Below are positions 32,081 to 43,162 of a DNA stretch of 64,000 bases, in pieces; position 1 is the first letter of the stretch, and each line of letters begins with the position of its first letter. The DNA is from Anaerofustis stercorihominis DSM 17244 (GTDB taxonomy: Bacteria; Bacillota; Clostridia; Eubacteriales; Anaerofustaceae): assembly GCF_000154825.1 (NCBI RefSeq), contig NZ_DS560015.1, forward strand, positions 211,052 through 275,051, written 5' to 3'. The notes below the pieces were generated by a model. The model saw only the letters and a list, made by a program, of their open reading frames with translations. It did no database searches and was not told the DNA's origin. A program made the translations under genes and the position numbers.

Positions 32081-35000
32081 ATGGCTAAAAAAATGAAAAC
32101 TATGGATGGGAATACGGCTGCTGCTTATTGCTCTTATGCCTTTACTGAAGTTGCCGGAATTTACCCAATCACACCGTCTTCTCCAATGGCTGAATGCATT
32201 GACGAATGGTCAGCTTCAGGCAAGAAGAATATATTCGGTGAAACTGTAGATGTTATTGAACTTCAATCGGAAGCAGGTGCTGCGGGTGCGGTGCACGGTT
32301 CATTATCATCAGGTGCTCTAACAAGTACATATACAGCATCACAAGGTCTACTTCTTATGATACCTAATATGTACAAAATCGCAGGGGAATTACTTCCGGG
32401 AGTATTCCACGTATCTGCAAGATGTTTGGCATCACACGCTTTAAATATTTTCGGCGACCATACTGACGTTATGGCTGCAAGACAAACCGGTTTTGCTATG
32501 CTTGCTTCTAACTCTGTTCAGGAAGTTATGGACCTTGCAAGTGTTGCTCACTTAAGTGCTATCAAAGGAAGAATTCCTTTCATTCACTTCTTTGACGGTT
32601 TCAGAACAAGTCACGAAATCCAAAAAATCGAAGAAATGCCTTATGAAAAACTAGCTGAAATGGTTGATTATGATGCAGTTCAAGAATTTAAAAATAACGC
32701 ATTAAACCCTGAACATCCTACAACAAAGGGTACTTGTCAGGGACCTGAAATCTTCTTCCAAGCAAGAGAAGCTTCAAATAAATTCTACGAAGCTATTCCT
32801 GCTATCGTAGCTGATTACATGAAAGAAGTATCTAAAATCACAGGCAGAGATTACAAACTTTTCAACTACTATGGTGCGGAAGATGCGGAAGACATCATCG
32901 TAGCAATGGGTTCTGTATGTGATACAATCGAAGAAACAATCGATTATTTAAACAAAAACGGAGAAAAAGTCGGTCTATTAAAAGTTCATCTTTACAGACC
33001 ATGGGCTCCTGAATACATGTTTGAAGTTCTTCCAAAGACAGTTAAGAGAGTTGCTGTACTTGACAGAACAAAAGAACCCGGTGCACCGGGACAGCCTTTA
33101 TACTTAGACATCAAAGATTCTTTCTACGGAAAAGAAAACGCTCCTTTGATCGTCGGCGGTATTTACGGTCTTGGTAGTAAAGATACTACACCTTCACATA
33201 TCAAAGCTGTTTATGATAATTTAAAAGAAGCAAATCCTAAAAATGATTTCACGATCGGTATCGTTGATGACGTTACAAATAAATCACTTGAAGTAAAAGA
33301 AGATATCGTTACAGCTCCTGAAGGAACTATTTCTTGTAAATTCTGGGGTCTTGGTTCAGACGGTACTGTAGGTGCTAACAAATCTGCAATCAAAATCATC
33401 GGTGATAACACTGATATGTATGCTCAAGGTTACTTTGCATATGACTCTAAGAAATCAGGCGGTGTTACCGTATCTCACTTAAGATTCGGTGAAGAACCAA
33501 TCAAATCAACTTACTTAATCGCCGATGCTGACTTCGTATCTTGTTCAACACAAGCTTATGCTGAAAGCTATGACATGGTAAGCGATGTTAAACCGGGCGG
33601 AATATTCCTTCTTAACACAGTTTGGAATATGGATCAGCTTGAAAGACATCTTCCAAAAGAAGCTAAACAATATATTGCTAACAACAATATCAGATTCTAT
33701 ACAATAAATGCTACAAAAGTAGCTGAAGAAATCGGTCTTGGCAGAAGAACAAACATGATCATGCAGGCTGCATTCTTCAAACTTTCGGAAGTTATCCCTT
33801 ATGATGAAGCAGAAAAACTTCTTAAAGAATCTGTAAGAAAAACTTACGGTAAAAAAGGTGATAAGATCGTTAATATGAACATCGCTGCTATCGAAAACGG
33901 CGTTAGCGAACTTGTTAAGATCGAAGTTCCTGAAAGCTGGAAAACAGCTGACAACGAACCAAAAGCAAAAGCTGAAAGAACTGATTTCGTAGAAAACGTA
34001 TGTGATATCATGAACGCTCAAAAAGGTGATACACTTCCTGTATCTGCATTTGACGGTTATGAAGACGGTACTTTCCCTAACGGAACAGCTAAATACGAAA
34101 AGAGAGGTGCTGCCGTAAACGTACCTGTATGGGACGCAAACAAATGTATCCAATGTAACCAATGTTCATACGTTTGTCCTCACGCAACAATCAGACCTTT
34201 CTTATTAGATGACGAAGAAAAGAAAAATGCTCCGGAAGGTTTTGAAACATTAGAAGCAAAAGGACCGGGAGTTGAAGGATATAACTTCAGAATCCAAGTT
34301 TCTTCTTATGACTGTTTAGGATGCGGACAATGTGTTGAAATTTGTCCTACAAATGCAATCAGTATGACACCTATCGATGATGTTCTTGAAGAAGAAGGAG
34401 CACATTGGGATTACGCAATGAGCCTTTCTAAGAAAGATGTAAATGTAAATAAATTTACTGTAAAAGGAAGTCAGTTCCAAACACCATTACTAGAATTCTC
34501 AGGTGCATGTGCGGGCTGTGTTGAAACTCCTGTTGCTAAACTTGTTACACAATTATACGGGGACAGAATGTATATCGCAAATGCTACAGGTTGTTCTTCA
34601 ATCTGGGGTGCATCTGCTCCTACAACACCTTATACCGTTAACGAAAAAGGACAAGGTCCTGCATGGGCTAACTCATTATTCGAAGATAACGCTGAATTCG
34701 GTTACGGTATGTACCTAGGTGTTAAGAAAATGAGAGATACTATCGCTCATAAACTTGAAAACTTAGTAGCTGACGACAGTGTAAAAGCTGATGTTAAAGA
34801 TGCTGCAAAAGCTTGGTTAGACGTTAAAGATAAAGGCGAAGAAAGTAAAGAAGCAAGTGCTAAGTTAGTTGAAGCTCTTGAAGCATGCGGATGTGACAAT
34901 GCTGACGCTAAATACGTATTAGCTAACAAAGACCAACTGGTTAAGAAATCATTCTGGATGTTCGGCGGTGACGGCTGGTCATACGATATCGGTTACGGCG

Positions 35001-35593
35001 GACTTGACCATGTACTGGCTTCTAACGAAGACGTTAACGTTCTTGTATTCGATACAGAAGTTTACTCCAATACAGGCGGTCAATCTTCAAAAGCTACTCC
35101 TGCAGCTGCAATCGCTGAATTCGCTGCTTCAGGTAAGAAGACTAAGAAGAAAGACTTAGGTATGATGGCTAAGACTTACGGTTATGTATACGTAGCACAA
35201 GTTGCTATCGGAGCTGACAGAAACCAATTAATCAAAGCTATCAAAGAAGCCGAAGCTTACAACGGACCTTCGCTTATCATAGCTTACTCTCCATGTATCA
35301 ACCATGGTATAAACATGACTAAAGCAGGGGAAGAAGCTAAGAAAGCTGTTGAAGTTGGTTACTGGCACTTATACAGATATAATCCGGAACTATTGGCAGA
35401 AGGTAAAAACCCATTCATCTTAGACAGCAAAGAACCTAAATTTGACGGTTTCCTTGATTTCATCAAAGGTGAAAGAAGATACGCTTCTCTTGCTAAAGCT
35501 TTCCCTGATAAAGCAGACGCTTTATTCGAAAAGAACAAAGAAGACGCTATGGAAAGATATGCTGGATACAAAAAATTAGCTGAACAAGAATAA
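32081..35593 (+). CDS. nifJ: Pyruvate:ferredoxin (flavodoxin) oxidoreductase, single-chain
   Basis: 1170 aa, the usual length. Domain order is the pyruvate-binding domain I (GNTAAAYCSYAFTEVAGIYP), domain II, the gamma-type domain, two 4Fe-4S clusters (CIQCNQCSYVCPH and CLGCGQCVEICPT), and the TPP-binding domain with GDGWSYDIGYGGLDH and a third-cluster cysteine near GACAGC. It converts pyruvate and CoA to acetyl-CoA, CO2 and reduced ferredoxin, and marks an anaerobe. Codon choice differs from its neighbours (more GCT, GTT, CCT), typical of a highly expressed gene. AGGAGG precedes ATG. Confidence 0.97.
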   Translation: MAKKMKTMDGNTAAAYCSYAFTEVAGIYPITPSSPMAECIDEWSASGKKNIFGETVDVIELQSEAGAAGAVHGSLSSGALTSTYTASQGLLLMIPNMYKIAGELLPGVFHVSARCLASHALNIFGDHTDVMAARQTGFAMLASNSVQEVMDLASVAHLSAIKGRIPFIHFFDGFRTSHEIQKIEEMPYEKLAEMVDYDAVQEFKNNALNPEHPTTKGTCQGPEIFFQAREASNKFYEAIPAIVADYMKEVSKITGRDYKLFNYYGAEDAEDIIVAMGSVCDTIEETIDYLNKNGEKVGLLKVHLYRPWAPEYMFEVLPKTVKRVAVLDRTKEPGAPGQPLYLDIKDSFYGKENAPLIVGGIYGLGSKDTTPSHIKAVYDNLKEANPKNDFTIGIVDDVTNKSLEVKEDIVTAPEGTISCKFWGLGSDGTVGANKSAIKIIGDNTDMYAQGYFAYDSKKSGGVTVSHLRFGEEPIKSTYLIADADFVSCSTQAYAESYDMVSDVKPGGIFLLNTVWNMDQLERHLPKEAKQYIANNNIRFYTINATKVAEEIGLGRRTNMIMQAAFFKLSEVIPYDEAEKLLKESVRKTYGKKGDKIVNMNIAAIENGVSELVKIEVPESWKTADNEPKAKAERTDFVENVCDIMNAQKGDTLPVSAFDGYEDGTFPNGTAKYEKRGAAVNVPVWDANKCIQCNQCSYVCPHATIRPFLLDDEEKKNAPEGFETLEAKGPGVEGYNFRIQVSSYDCLGCGQCVEICPTNAISMTPIDDVLEEEGAHWDYAMSLSKKDVNVNKFTVKGSQFQTPLLEFSGACAGCVETPVAKLVTQLYGDRMYIANATGCSSIWGASAPTTPYTVNEKGQGPAWANSLFEDNAEFGYGMYLGVKKMRDTIAHKLENLVADDSVKADVKDAAKAWLDVKDKGEESKEASAKLVEALEACGCDNADAKYVLANKDQLVKKSFWMFGGDGWSYDIGYGGLDHVLASNEDVNVLVFDTEVYSNTGGQSSKATPAAAIAEFAASGKKTKKKDLGMMAKTYGYVYVAQVAIGADRNQLIKAIKEAEAYNGPSLIIAYSPCINHGINMTKAGEEAKKAVEVGYWHLYRYNPELLAEGKNPFILDSKEPKFDGFLDFIKGERRYASLAKAFPDKADALFEKNKEDAMERYAGYKKLAEQE

Positions 35594-35607
35594 TATATTC
35601 TCTAAAT

Positions 35608-35640
35608 AAAAAAGACACCCTATTGGGTGTCTTTTTTATT
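35608..35640 (+). terminator. Terminator of PFOR
   Basis: AAAAAAGACACCC/GGGTGTCTTTTTT with TATT loop. Confidence 0.93.
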
Positions 35641-35931
35641 TAAAATATTAAAATGATTATTTATATTTATTATTTTTGTTTATCCATGGAGCGTAAAAAT
35701 GAACCTAGTATGCAGTATAAAATGATATTCTTTATTTTATTGTATAAAAAAGTATCTTGTTTTCCTTAAATAAATAAAATTATTACATGCTTTTTTTGAA
35801 TGAAGCGTTTCGATATAAAATATTAATGTTTATAATATAATTATTTAATATGATGATACTTGAATAAAAATTCTCTTTAAAATGATATTGTACTTTTTAA
35901 GATATAGTGTTACTATATTTATTATAAAACA
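35641..35931. other. AT-rich intergenic region upstream of the MATE gene
   Basis: No gene seen. A TTGTAC with a TACTAT 17 nt downstream near 35890-35918 is a possible promoter. Confidence 0.4.
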
Positions 35932-35958
35932 AAGGCTTTTTAGAGTCTTTTTGTTTTT
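35932..35958 (+). terminator. Terminator-like hairpin in the MATE leader
   Basis: AAAGGC pairs with GTCTTT (one wobble) and is followed by TTGTTTTTT, ending about 14 nt before the start codon. It lies only a few tens of bases after a possible start of transcription, so it may attenuate the MATE gene. Confidence 0.5.
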
Positions 35959-35972
35959 TATTGGAGTTTTTT

Positions 35973-37310
35973 ATGAAAGATATGACAAAAGGTAATATAT
36001 TTAAAATACTTATAATGTTTTCTCTGCCTCTTATTCTAAGCGGTATCCTTCAGCAACTTTACACCATAGTGGATTCCGTAATCGTTGGTAATGTGGTAGG
36101 GGAAAATTCTCTTGCGGCAATAGGGGCAACCAACGGTATCACATTCCTTATACCAAACCTTTTGATGGGATTTACTACCGGGGTGTCTATTTTGGTATCC
36201 AATTATTACGGAGGAGATAAAAAAGAGTTTATACCTAAAATCACAGCTTCCTTTGTGATAACCCTTACTATTATATTCACTTTGGTAAGCGGAGTTTGTG
36301 CCGTTTTTACCGAGGGAATAGCATGTCTTTTGAATACACCGTCCAATATAATGGATCTTACGGTTTCATATCTTAGGATATTATTCTTGGGTGTACCGTT
36401 TTTGACTGTTTACAATATATACTCCGCACTGTTTAGAGGGATAGGAGACAGCAGAAATCCGTTTATAGCCATAGTCATTGCGGCTTTTACCAATGTAGTT
36501 CTTGATTTGATATTCGTTATAAACTTTCATATGGGAGTTTCCGGGGCTGCTATAGCTACAATAACTGCACAGTGTTTTTCTGCGGTTTATCTTGTAATTG
36601 TGGCAGTTATCAAGTATAAACTACTACATTTTAAGCTTAGTTTTAAATCAGTGAATTCAAATATGTTAAGAGCGGGTTTTTCTCTCGGACTTCCCGTAGC
36701 TCTTCAGTCAAGCATAGTTTCATTCGGTTCTCTGCTTCTTCAAAATATAATGAACGGTTTCGGTTCCAACGTAGTTGCGGATATAACCACTGCGTATAAG
36801 GTAGACAGCCTGTCTCTGCTTCCGGTGATAAATGTGTCAAGCGCACTGTCAACCTTTACCGCTCAAAACGTCGGTGCTAAGAACAGAGAGAGGGTAGAAA
36901 AGGGATTTAAAGTAGGTGCAATTATAATCCTTCCCGTATCGATACTTACCGCTTTGATAGTCGTTTTGGGAGGAAGCAGTTTCCTTTATATGTTCGGAGT
37001 TTCCGATGAAGTATGCTATATCGGAAAGACTTTCCTTTACACATGCAGTATATTTTATATATTCTTTGCTCTTCATAATCTCTTCGTCGGTTTTCTGCAG
37101 GGGACGGGGAGTGTAGTTATCACTGCAATGAGTAATGTTATTAGCCTTTTTGTAAGACTGGTTCTTTCCTATATTTTTGCGTCTGTATTCGGTTTTAGGA
37201 TAATAGCTTACAGCGAAATCATTTCTTGGATAGTCGGTGCTCTTATTGTATTTGTATACTATAAGAAAAAGACATGGCTGAAAAGGGTGGAAATAAGTGG
37301 TGTAAAATAA
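35973..37310 (+). CDS. MATE-family efflux transporter
   Basis: 445 aa from ATG 35973 (GGAG 8 nt upstream). Twelve membrane segments in two MATE halves. The first half begins LIMFSLPLILSGILQQLYTIVDSVIVG, the family signature, and the second half mirrors it (FSLGLPVALQSSIVSFGS). Members export drugs or metabolites using Na+ or H+ gradients. Substrate unknown. Confidence 0.93.
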   Translation: MKDMTKGNIFKILIMFSLPLILSGILQQLYTIVDSVIVGNVVGENSLAAIGATNGITFLIPNLLMGFTTGVSILVSNYYGGDKKEFIPKITASFVITLTIIFTLVSGVCAVFTEGIACLLNTPSNIMDLTVSYLRILFLGVPFLTVYNIYSALFRGIGDSRNPFIAIVIAAFTNVVLDLIFVINFHMGVSGAAIATITAQCFSAVYLVIVAVIKYKLLHFKLSFKSVNSNMLRAGFSLGLPVALQSSIVSFGSLLLQNIMNGFGSNVVADITTAYKVDSLSLLPVINVSSALSTFTAQNVGAKNRERVEKGFKVGAIIILPVSILTALIVVLGGSSFLYMFGVSDEVCYIGKTFLYTCSIFYIFFALHNLFVGFLQGTGSVVITAMSNVISLFVRLVLSYIFASVFGFRIIAYSEIISWIVGALIVFVYYKKKTWLKRVEISGVK

Positions 37311-37341
37311 AAGGACGCTGTAAATATCGGAATCCTTTTTT
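37309..37341. terminator. Weak terminator between convergent MATE and ppx genes
   Basis: AAAAGGA pairs with TCCTTTT around a 17-nt loop, followed by T residues; it overlaps the MATE stop codon region. Confidence 0.55.
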
Positions 37342-37347
37342 ATTCTT

Positions 37348-38256
37348 TTATACTTCTTCTATTTTTCTGAGCAGATAACCTTCGCTCAATCCGTAGTCGC
37401 TGACTATAATGTTTTCTGCGTATGTTTTATTTATGATAGTGTCCAGTATCAATATCCCGGGGATTATGGTATGAACTCTGTCGGGGCATGATTTGATTAT
37501 CAGTTCCTTTGCTTTATTATAATCATTTGATAATAGTTCTTTCAATTCCTTGAATTTATTTACTTCTATTATTATGTTATCCTTATTCAAATCAAAATGA
37601 TCATTTATAAGCTTCAACAGTGAATAAGCCGTTCCGCCGATTATACATATGTTTTTGAAATCTTTATATTTTTCAAAATCTAAGGAACTCTTATTATTTA
37701 TCTCCTCTGATATTTTCTCGGATATCTTTTTTCTTTCTTCTTTTGTCGGTAAAAAGTCTCTTACGAACTTCTTATATAGATTTAACGAGCCGATAGGGAA
37801 GCTTATGTTCTCCTTGTTTTTACTGTTTATGAACGAAACTACTTCACTGCTCCCGCCTCCTATGTCTATCATAAGTCCGTCTGTAATATCTATATCTTCC
37901 ATTATACCTTTAAATCCCAGCATTGCCTCTTCCTCGGCACTCAAAACATCTATTTTGCATTCAGTCAGTCTAAATATTTCATCAATGACTTCCGTTGTGT
38001 TTTTGATATTTCTTATGGAGGCGGTTGCATAGATATAATACTTGTCTACCGAAAAGTTCTTTATTAGTTCGATGTATTCATTGAGCACTTCTGCGGCTTT
38101 TATGATACCCTCATTCGTCATTATATTATCTTCTATATGATATGCAAGCCCCGCTGTTATCCTATTTGAGAAGAGTATATTTATTTTATCGTTTTCTGTT
38201 TTGTATACTCTTAGCTTTATGGAGTTTGAACCTATATCTATCACTGCGTATTTCAT
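37348..38256 (-). CDS. Exopolyphosphatase / pppGpp phosphohydrolase, Ppx/GppA family
   Basis: 302 aa from ATG at 38256 (AAGGAAG upstream). The actin-like ATPase fold is seen in YAVIDIGSNSIKLRVY (phosphate 1) and MIDIGGGSSEVVSF (phosphate 2), with EEAMLGFKGIM between them. Only the N-terminal two domains are present, the short form common in Firmicutes. It cleaves polyphosphate or pppGpp. The neighbouring inorganic pyrophosphatase on the same strand would remove pyrophosphate, linking the two in phosphate metabolism. Confidence 0.9.
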   Translation of the reverse strand: MKYAVIDIGSNSIKLRVYKTENDKINILFSNRITAGLAYHIEDNIMTNEGIIKAAEVLNEYIELIKNFSVDKYYIYATASIRNIKNTTEVIDEIFRLTECKIDVLSAEEEAMLGFKGIMEDIDITDGLMIDIGGGSSEVVSFINSKNKENISFPIGSLNLYKKFVRDFLPTKEERKKISEKISEEINNKSSLDFEKYKDFKNICIIGGTAYSLLKLINDHFDLNKDNIIIEVNKFKELKELLSNDYNKAKELIIKSCPDRVHTIIPGILILDTIINKTYAENIIVSDYGLSEGYLLRKIEEV

Positions 38257-38344
38257 TTTATCTTCCTTTCCTTTCAATTAAGTACAATTAGGATTAACGT
38301 GTATAATATTATTATTTTATGTAGTATTATACTAAATTTATATA

Positions 38345-38372
38345 AAAAAGAAAACCCAAAAGGGTTCTCTTC
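38345..38372 (-). terminator. Terminator of the pyrophosphatase gene
   Basis: On the minus strand GAGAACCC/GGGTTTTC with a TTTT loop, then TTTTTT. Confidence 0.85.
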
Positions 38373-38384
38373 GATACATATTTA

Positions 38385-38918
38385 TTATTTAGTGAAATGT
38401 TTATCGTAATGAGCGATTGCTCTTTCTATTACTTCTTTTGCGTCATCTACTCCAAGTACCTTTTCGACTGTGGTTTCTTTATGCTCCAAAGTTTTGTATA
38501 CACTGAAGAAATGCTGTATTTCTTCAAATATATGGTAAGGTAAATCATTTATGGTTTCGCAATTATTATATGTGGGGTCATTGAAAGGAATAGCTATTAT
38601 CTTTTCATCGTTTTCTCCGTCGTCTATCATATTAAGCACCCCGATAGGGTAACATCTGATAAGGCTGGTCGGCTGTATCTTTTCACTGCAAAGAACTATT
38701 ACATCGAGGGGGTCTCCGTCTTCTCCGTATGTCCTCGGTATAAATCCGTAGTTGCCCGGATAATGAGTAGAAGTATATAAAATCCTGTCTACGATGATAT
38801 ATCCTGTTTCTTTGTCAAGTTCGTATTTTACATTGCTTCCTTTCGGGATTTCTATAAAAGCTATAAAATCATCAGCTTTAATTCTAGACTTATCTATATT
38901 ATGCCAAATGGTGTTCAT
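38385..38918 (-). CDS. ppa: Inorganic pyrophosphatase, family I
   Basis: 177 aa. Family I soluble pyrophosphatase with [16 protein letters not shown], the [21 protein letters not shown] active-site region (split here into PGNYGFIP and DGDPLDV) and the KKxYx-like C-terminal region. It hydrolyses pyrophosphate to phosphate. AAGGAGG precedes ATG. It has its own terminator and is separate from the ppx-like gene. Confidence 0.95.
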   Translation of the reverse strand: MNTIWHNIDKSRIKADDFIAFIEIPKGSNVKYELDKETGYIIVDRILYTSTHYPGNYGFIPRTYGEDGDPLDVIVLCSEKIQPTSLIRCYPIGVLNMIDDGENDEKIIAIPFNDPTYNNCETINDLPYHIFEEIQHFFSVYKTLEHKETTVEKVLGVDDAKEVIERAIAHYDKHFTK

Positions 38919-39428
38919 ATAAGTCCTCCTTTATAAATGAATATCTTTATTTAAGTTTACACTAATATATGGAAAATGCAATACAAAAATTTATTATTTT
39001 GTATCATAAATATGTTCCGAAATCATGATAACCTCCTAAATAAATAAAAATATCTTATATCCTGCAAAAAGAATTGTATTAAATTTACTTCTGTAAAATA
39101 ATAAGTGTTCAGATTAACTAGTAGGTTTAACTAATCCCCCTCGAAAAATTTCTTGCTGTCTTTTTTATATATTAATCTTTTAATAAATAGTTATGAGCCT
39201 TATTATACTTAGAAGATTTATATATTTAATCTTAAAATTAAGATAGGTACTCTAAATATTATTCGTTATTTATTGCAACAAAAGAACAAATTTCCCCAAT
39301 TAATATTTATATTATTATTTAAATACACATAATATATGGAAAAGGTAATTCAAAAATTTATTATTTAATGTTATAATATAAAATATGACATATAAATTAT
39401 AGATTTTTTATCATCATAGGAGGAATAT
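38919..39428. other. Divergent intergenic region containing a 42-bp imperfect direct repeat
   Basis: 38959-39000 and 39325-39366 share an ACAC(T/A)AATATATGGAAAA start and a CAAAAATTTATTATTT end. Each lies upstream of one of the two divergent genes. No gene is seen between them. Confidence 0.55.
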
Positions 39429-40199
39429 ATGGACTTTTTAAGCATTCAAAATACATCTTCGGCTTTTTCGAGATTCGGACTTTATCATTTGATACCACTT
39501 GGAATTTGTATTTTAATATGCGGTATATTATTTTTACGAAGAAGACAAATAAGAAGAAGCGGGAATGGTAAATGGTATTTTTTGTTTTTAGGTTTCTTTG
39601 CATTTCTTTTTGAAGTTATATATATAGTTTGGAATTATGCAATCATCGGGGAAGCGAATATAATATATGCCGTTCCTTTTGATTTTACCTTTGCGGCAAT
39701 GATACTTTCAGTACTTCTGTATGCAACAAGAAAACAAATATTCTTTGATTTACTTTACTTTATTTCTTTCTTTTCCGCAATTAACTTTATATTCGCGGAC
39801 TTTGGGGGGTATGGTATAAATCATTTCAGATATTACCAGTTTTTTATTTGCAATATATTCGTTATATTTTCCGCAATGTATTTTACCCATATAGAATACA
39901 AGAATATAAAAAGTATAAGGTCGGTAATCAACTACAGTGTGTTTATAGTTCTTTTAATTGCTTTTAACGCTCTTATAAGCTTTATAAGCGGATTTGATTA
40001 TTTAAATACAATGTTTTGTTATATACCGTCTTTGGTCACATCAGCGGCGGGAGGAGCCCTTGGAACCATTATACTTATAGTTTTAAGTATAGTTCTTGCT
40101 CTTATAGCATATCTTCCTTGGATGATCTATAATAAAACGACTGAGGAAAAATACTCTCTTCATAAAGATGAAGAAGTAGAAGAAAAAGCAGAAATTTAA
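39429..40199 (+). CDS. Multi-pass membrane protein, YwaF/TIGR02206-like
   Basis: 256 aa with seven or eight hydrophobic segments and a short acidic tail (HKDEEVEEKAE). Features such as RFGLYHLIPLGICIL near the N-terminus, IPFDF-like YAVPFDFTFAA and the repeated Phe/Tyr-rich helices resemble the YwaF (TMEM164-like) family. No catalytic motif is seen and no function is known for the family with certainty. AGGAGG precedes ATG. Confidence 0.6.
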   Translation: MDFLSIQNTSSAFSRFGLYHLIPLGICILICGILFLRRRQIRRSGNGKWYFLFLGFFAFLFEVIYIVWNYAIIGEANIIYAVPFDFTFAAMILSVLLYATRKQIFFDLLYFISFFSAINFIFADFGGYGINHFRYYQFFICNIFVIFSAMYFTHIEYKNIKSIRSVINYSVFIVLLIAFNALISFISGFDYLNTMFCYIPSLVTSAAGGALGTIILIVLSIVLALIAYLPWMIYNKTTEEKYSLHKDEEVEEKAEI

Positions 40200-40388
40200 T
40201 TTAATTATCGTATTTCAATTGATTTTTATATAGATGTGTGAAATCACACCAAACTTATAAAAATAATGTTTAAAAGGGGAGACAAAGTAAATAAAACTGT
40301 CAAATCCATCAATTTCGAATGAGAATTTTTTTGATTTTAAACAGTTAAAAAATTATAAAAAATACATGAAAAAAATTACATTATTCTC

Positions 40389-40417
40389 TTGACAATTTTA
40401 CATTTATCATGTATTAT
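40389..40417 (+). promoter_or_regulatory. Promoter of the tRNA-Pro/tRNA-Met unit
   Basis: TTGACA (40389-40394), 17-nt spacer, TATTAT (40412-40417). Confidence 0.85.
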
Positions 40418-40433
40418 ATTACCTGTGTCAAGT

Positions 40434-40509
40434 CGAGGTGTAGCGCAGTTGGTAGCGTACGTGGTTTGGGACCATGGGGCCGGGGGTTCGAGTCCCTTCA
40501 CCTCGACCA
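40434..40509 (+). tRNA. tRNA-Pro (TGG)
   Basis: 76 nt with encoded CCA. Acceptor CGAGGTG/CACCTCG, anticodon loop TTTGGGA giving TGG. The T-stem has two G-T pairs. Confidence 0.95.
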
Positions 40510-40534
40510 TTATTTTTTTCAAGACACATTTTTG

Positions 40535-40611
40535 GGGCCTTTAGCTCAGTTGGTTAGAGCATCCGGCTCATAACCGGACGGTCCGGGGTTCGAGTCCCTG
40601 AAGGCCCACCA
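40535..40611 (+). tRNA. tRNA-Met (CAT), elongator or tRNA-Ile2
   Basis: 77 nt with encoded CCA. Acceptor GGGCCTT/AAGGCCC, anticodon loop CTCATAA giving CAT. A CAT anticodon can be elongator Met or lysidine-modified Ile2; the body does not settle this by eye. It is not the initiator, which has an unpaired first base. Confidence 0.9.
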
Positions 40612-40623
40612 TTATATGAAATC

Positions 40624-40651
40624 AACGTCTTTCTGCAGAAAGACGTTTTTT
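40624..40651 (+). terminator. Terminator of the tRNA unit
   Basis: AACGTCTTTC/GAAAGACGTT with TGCA loop and T-run. Confidence 0.92.
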
Positions 40652-40696
40652 ATGCTTTTGTATAAAAATAAGCGTAGTGAATGATTTCATATGAGC

Positions 40697-40876
40697 GGAA
40701 AATAACGAAGTTAATTTTTGCGAATAGTCGTTAGTTATCAGGTAAAAAGAAGCATTATGAGTATAAATTAAAGTATAAAAATGATCATAACAAATTGTTT
40801 TATATTCGAAAAAATCCGAAGTATTATTTTATGAATAGTCGGTAACTATCAGGAAAATATTAGCATAACGAGTATA
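40697..40876. repeat. Imperfect tandem duplication of about 110 bp
   Basis: Two units (from 40697 and 40807) share GAATAGTCG, TA-CTATCAGG-like and GAGTATAA blocks at a constant offset of 110-111 bp. The rest has diverged. It is non-coding and lies between the tRNAs and the mobile element. Confidence 0.6.
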
Positions 40877-41097
40877 ATCTTAATAATTCTCAGTATATAA
40901 ATTAGAAATGATATTTTACTTGAAAATAAAATCAAGCAAAGCTTGTGAATATTTTATAATCAGTTTAAAAATTAATATAATAAATTTTTTATTAAATGCA
41001 TAGTAATAATGATAGAAAGTGTTTATAAATTTCATATTGAATTATTTTTATAAGAAATTACAAAAAAACTGATTAAATACAGAAAATATATTTATGT

Positions 41098-41114
41098 AAA
41101 TAAAAAAGAGATAA
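41098..41114 (+). repeat. Left 17-bp inverted repeat at the edge of the mobile element
   Basis: AAATAAAAAAGAGATAA, perfectly complementary in inverted orientation to 54133-54149. Its A-rich composition makes chance possible. Confidence 0.5.
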
Positions 41115-41159
41115 ACCAAAGGGCAACTCAATAAGGGATTTGTAATCCTGTAAAATATC

Positions 41160-42835
<1,676 letters not shown>

Positions 42836-42920
42836 CTACTCCTTTCCGACAGCCTTCAAGCGGAACACCCAGTAAGGGTATTGTCATATTACCGTACTAT
42901 TCGGCATTAGTCGAGTTATA

Positions 42921-43094
42921 TTACGCTGATAATTGTGTTATTTCTGATAACTTTTCATGGTCGTTTGCATGGCTTGTAATAAGCCTTTTTACCTTATCGT
43001 AGGCTGTTTCGGCAGCCGTAGCACTTGTTTCGTATTCTATGATAAATAAGGTATTCCCGATCTGAAGTTCAGTTACACCAGATTTACTTTTCAC
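42921..43094 (-). CDS. TnpW-like transposon-encoded small protein
   Basis: About 57 aa from GTG at 43094, with AAAGAGGTGG 5 nt upstream; a GTG at 43103 overlaps the ribosome site. The short sequence (VTELQIGNTLFIIEYETS, then AYDKVKRLITSH) matches the pattern of TnpW proteins that accompany TnpX-type recombinases, a beta-rich start with a helical DKxxRLI end. Function is unknown. Confidence 0.65.
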   Translation of the reverse strand: MKSKSGVTELQIGNTLFIIEYETSATAAETAYDKVKRLITSHANDHEKLSEITQLSA

Positions 43095-43162
43095 TGAATC
43101 CACCTCTTTTCATTTACTCTTAAGTGAGTAACAGAACGCTACTCCCTTAGGAGTGATAATTT

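Noticed and set aside
33545-34162. Long minus-strand ORF of 205 codons inside the PFOR gene
   Set aside because: Lies fully inside a strongly conserved gene on the other strand and has Cys/Phe-rich shadow composition.
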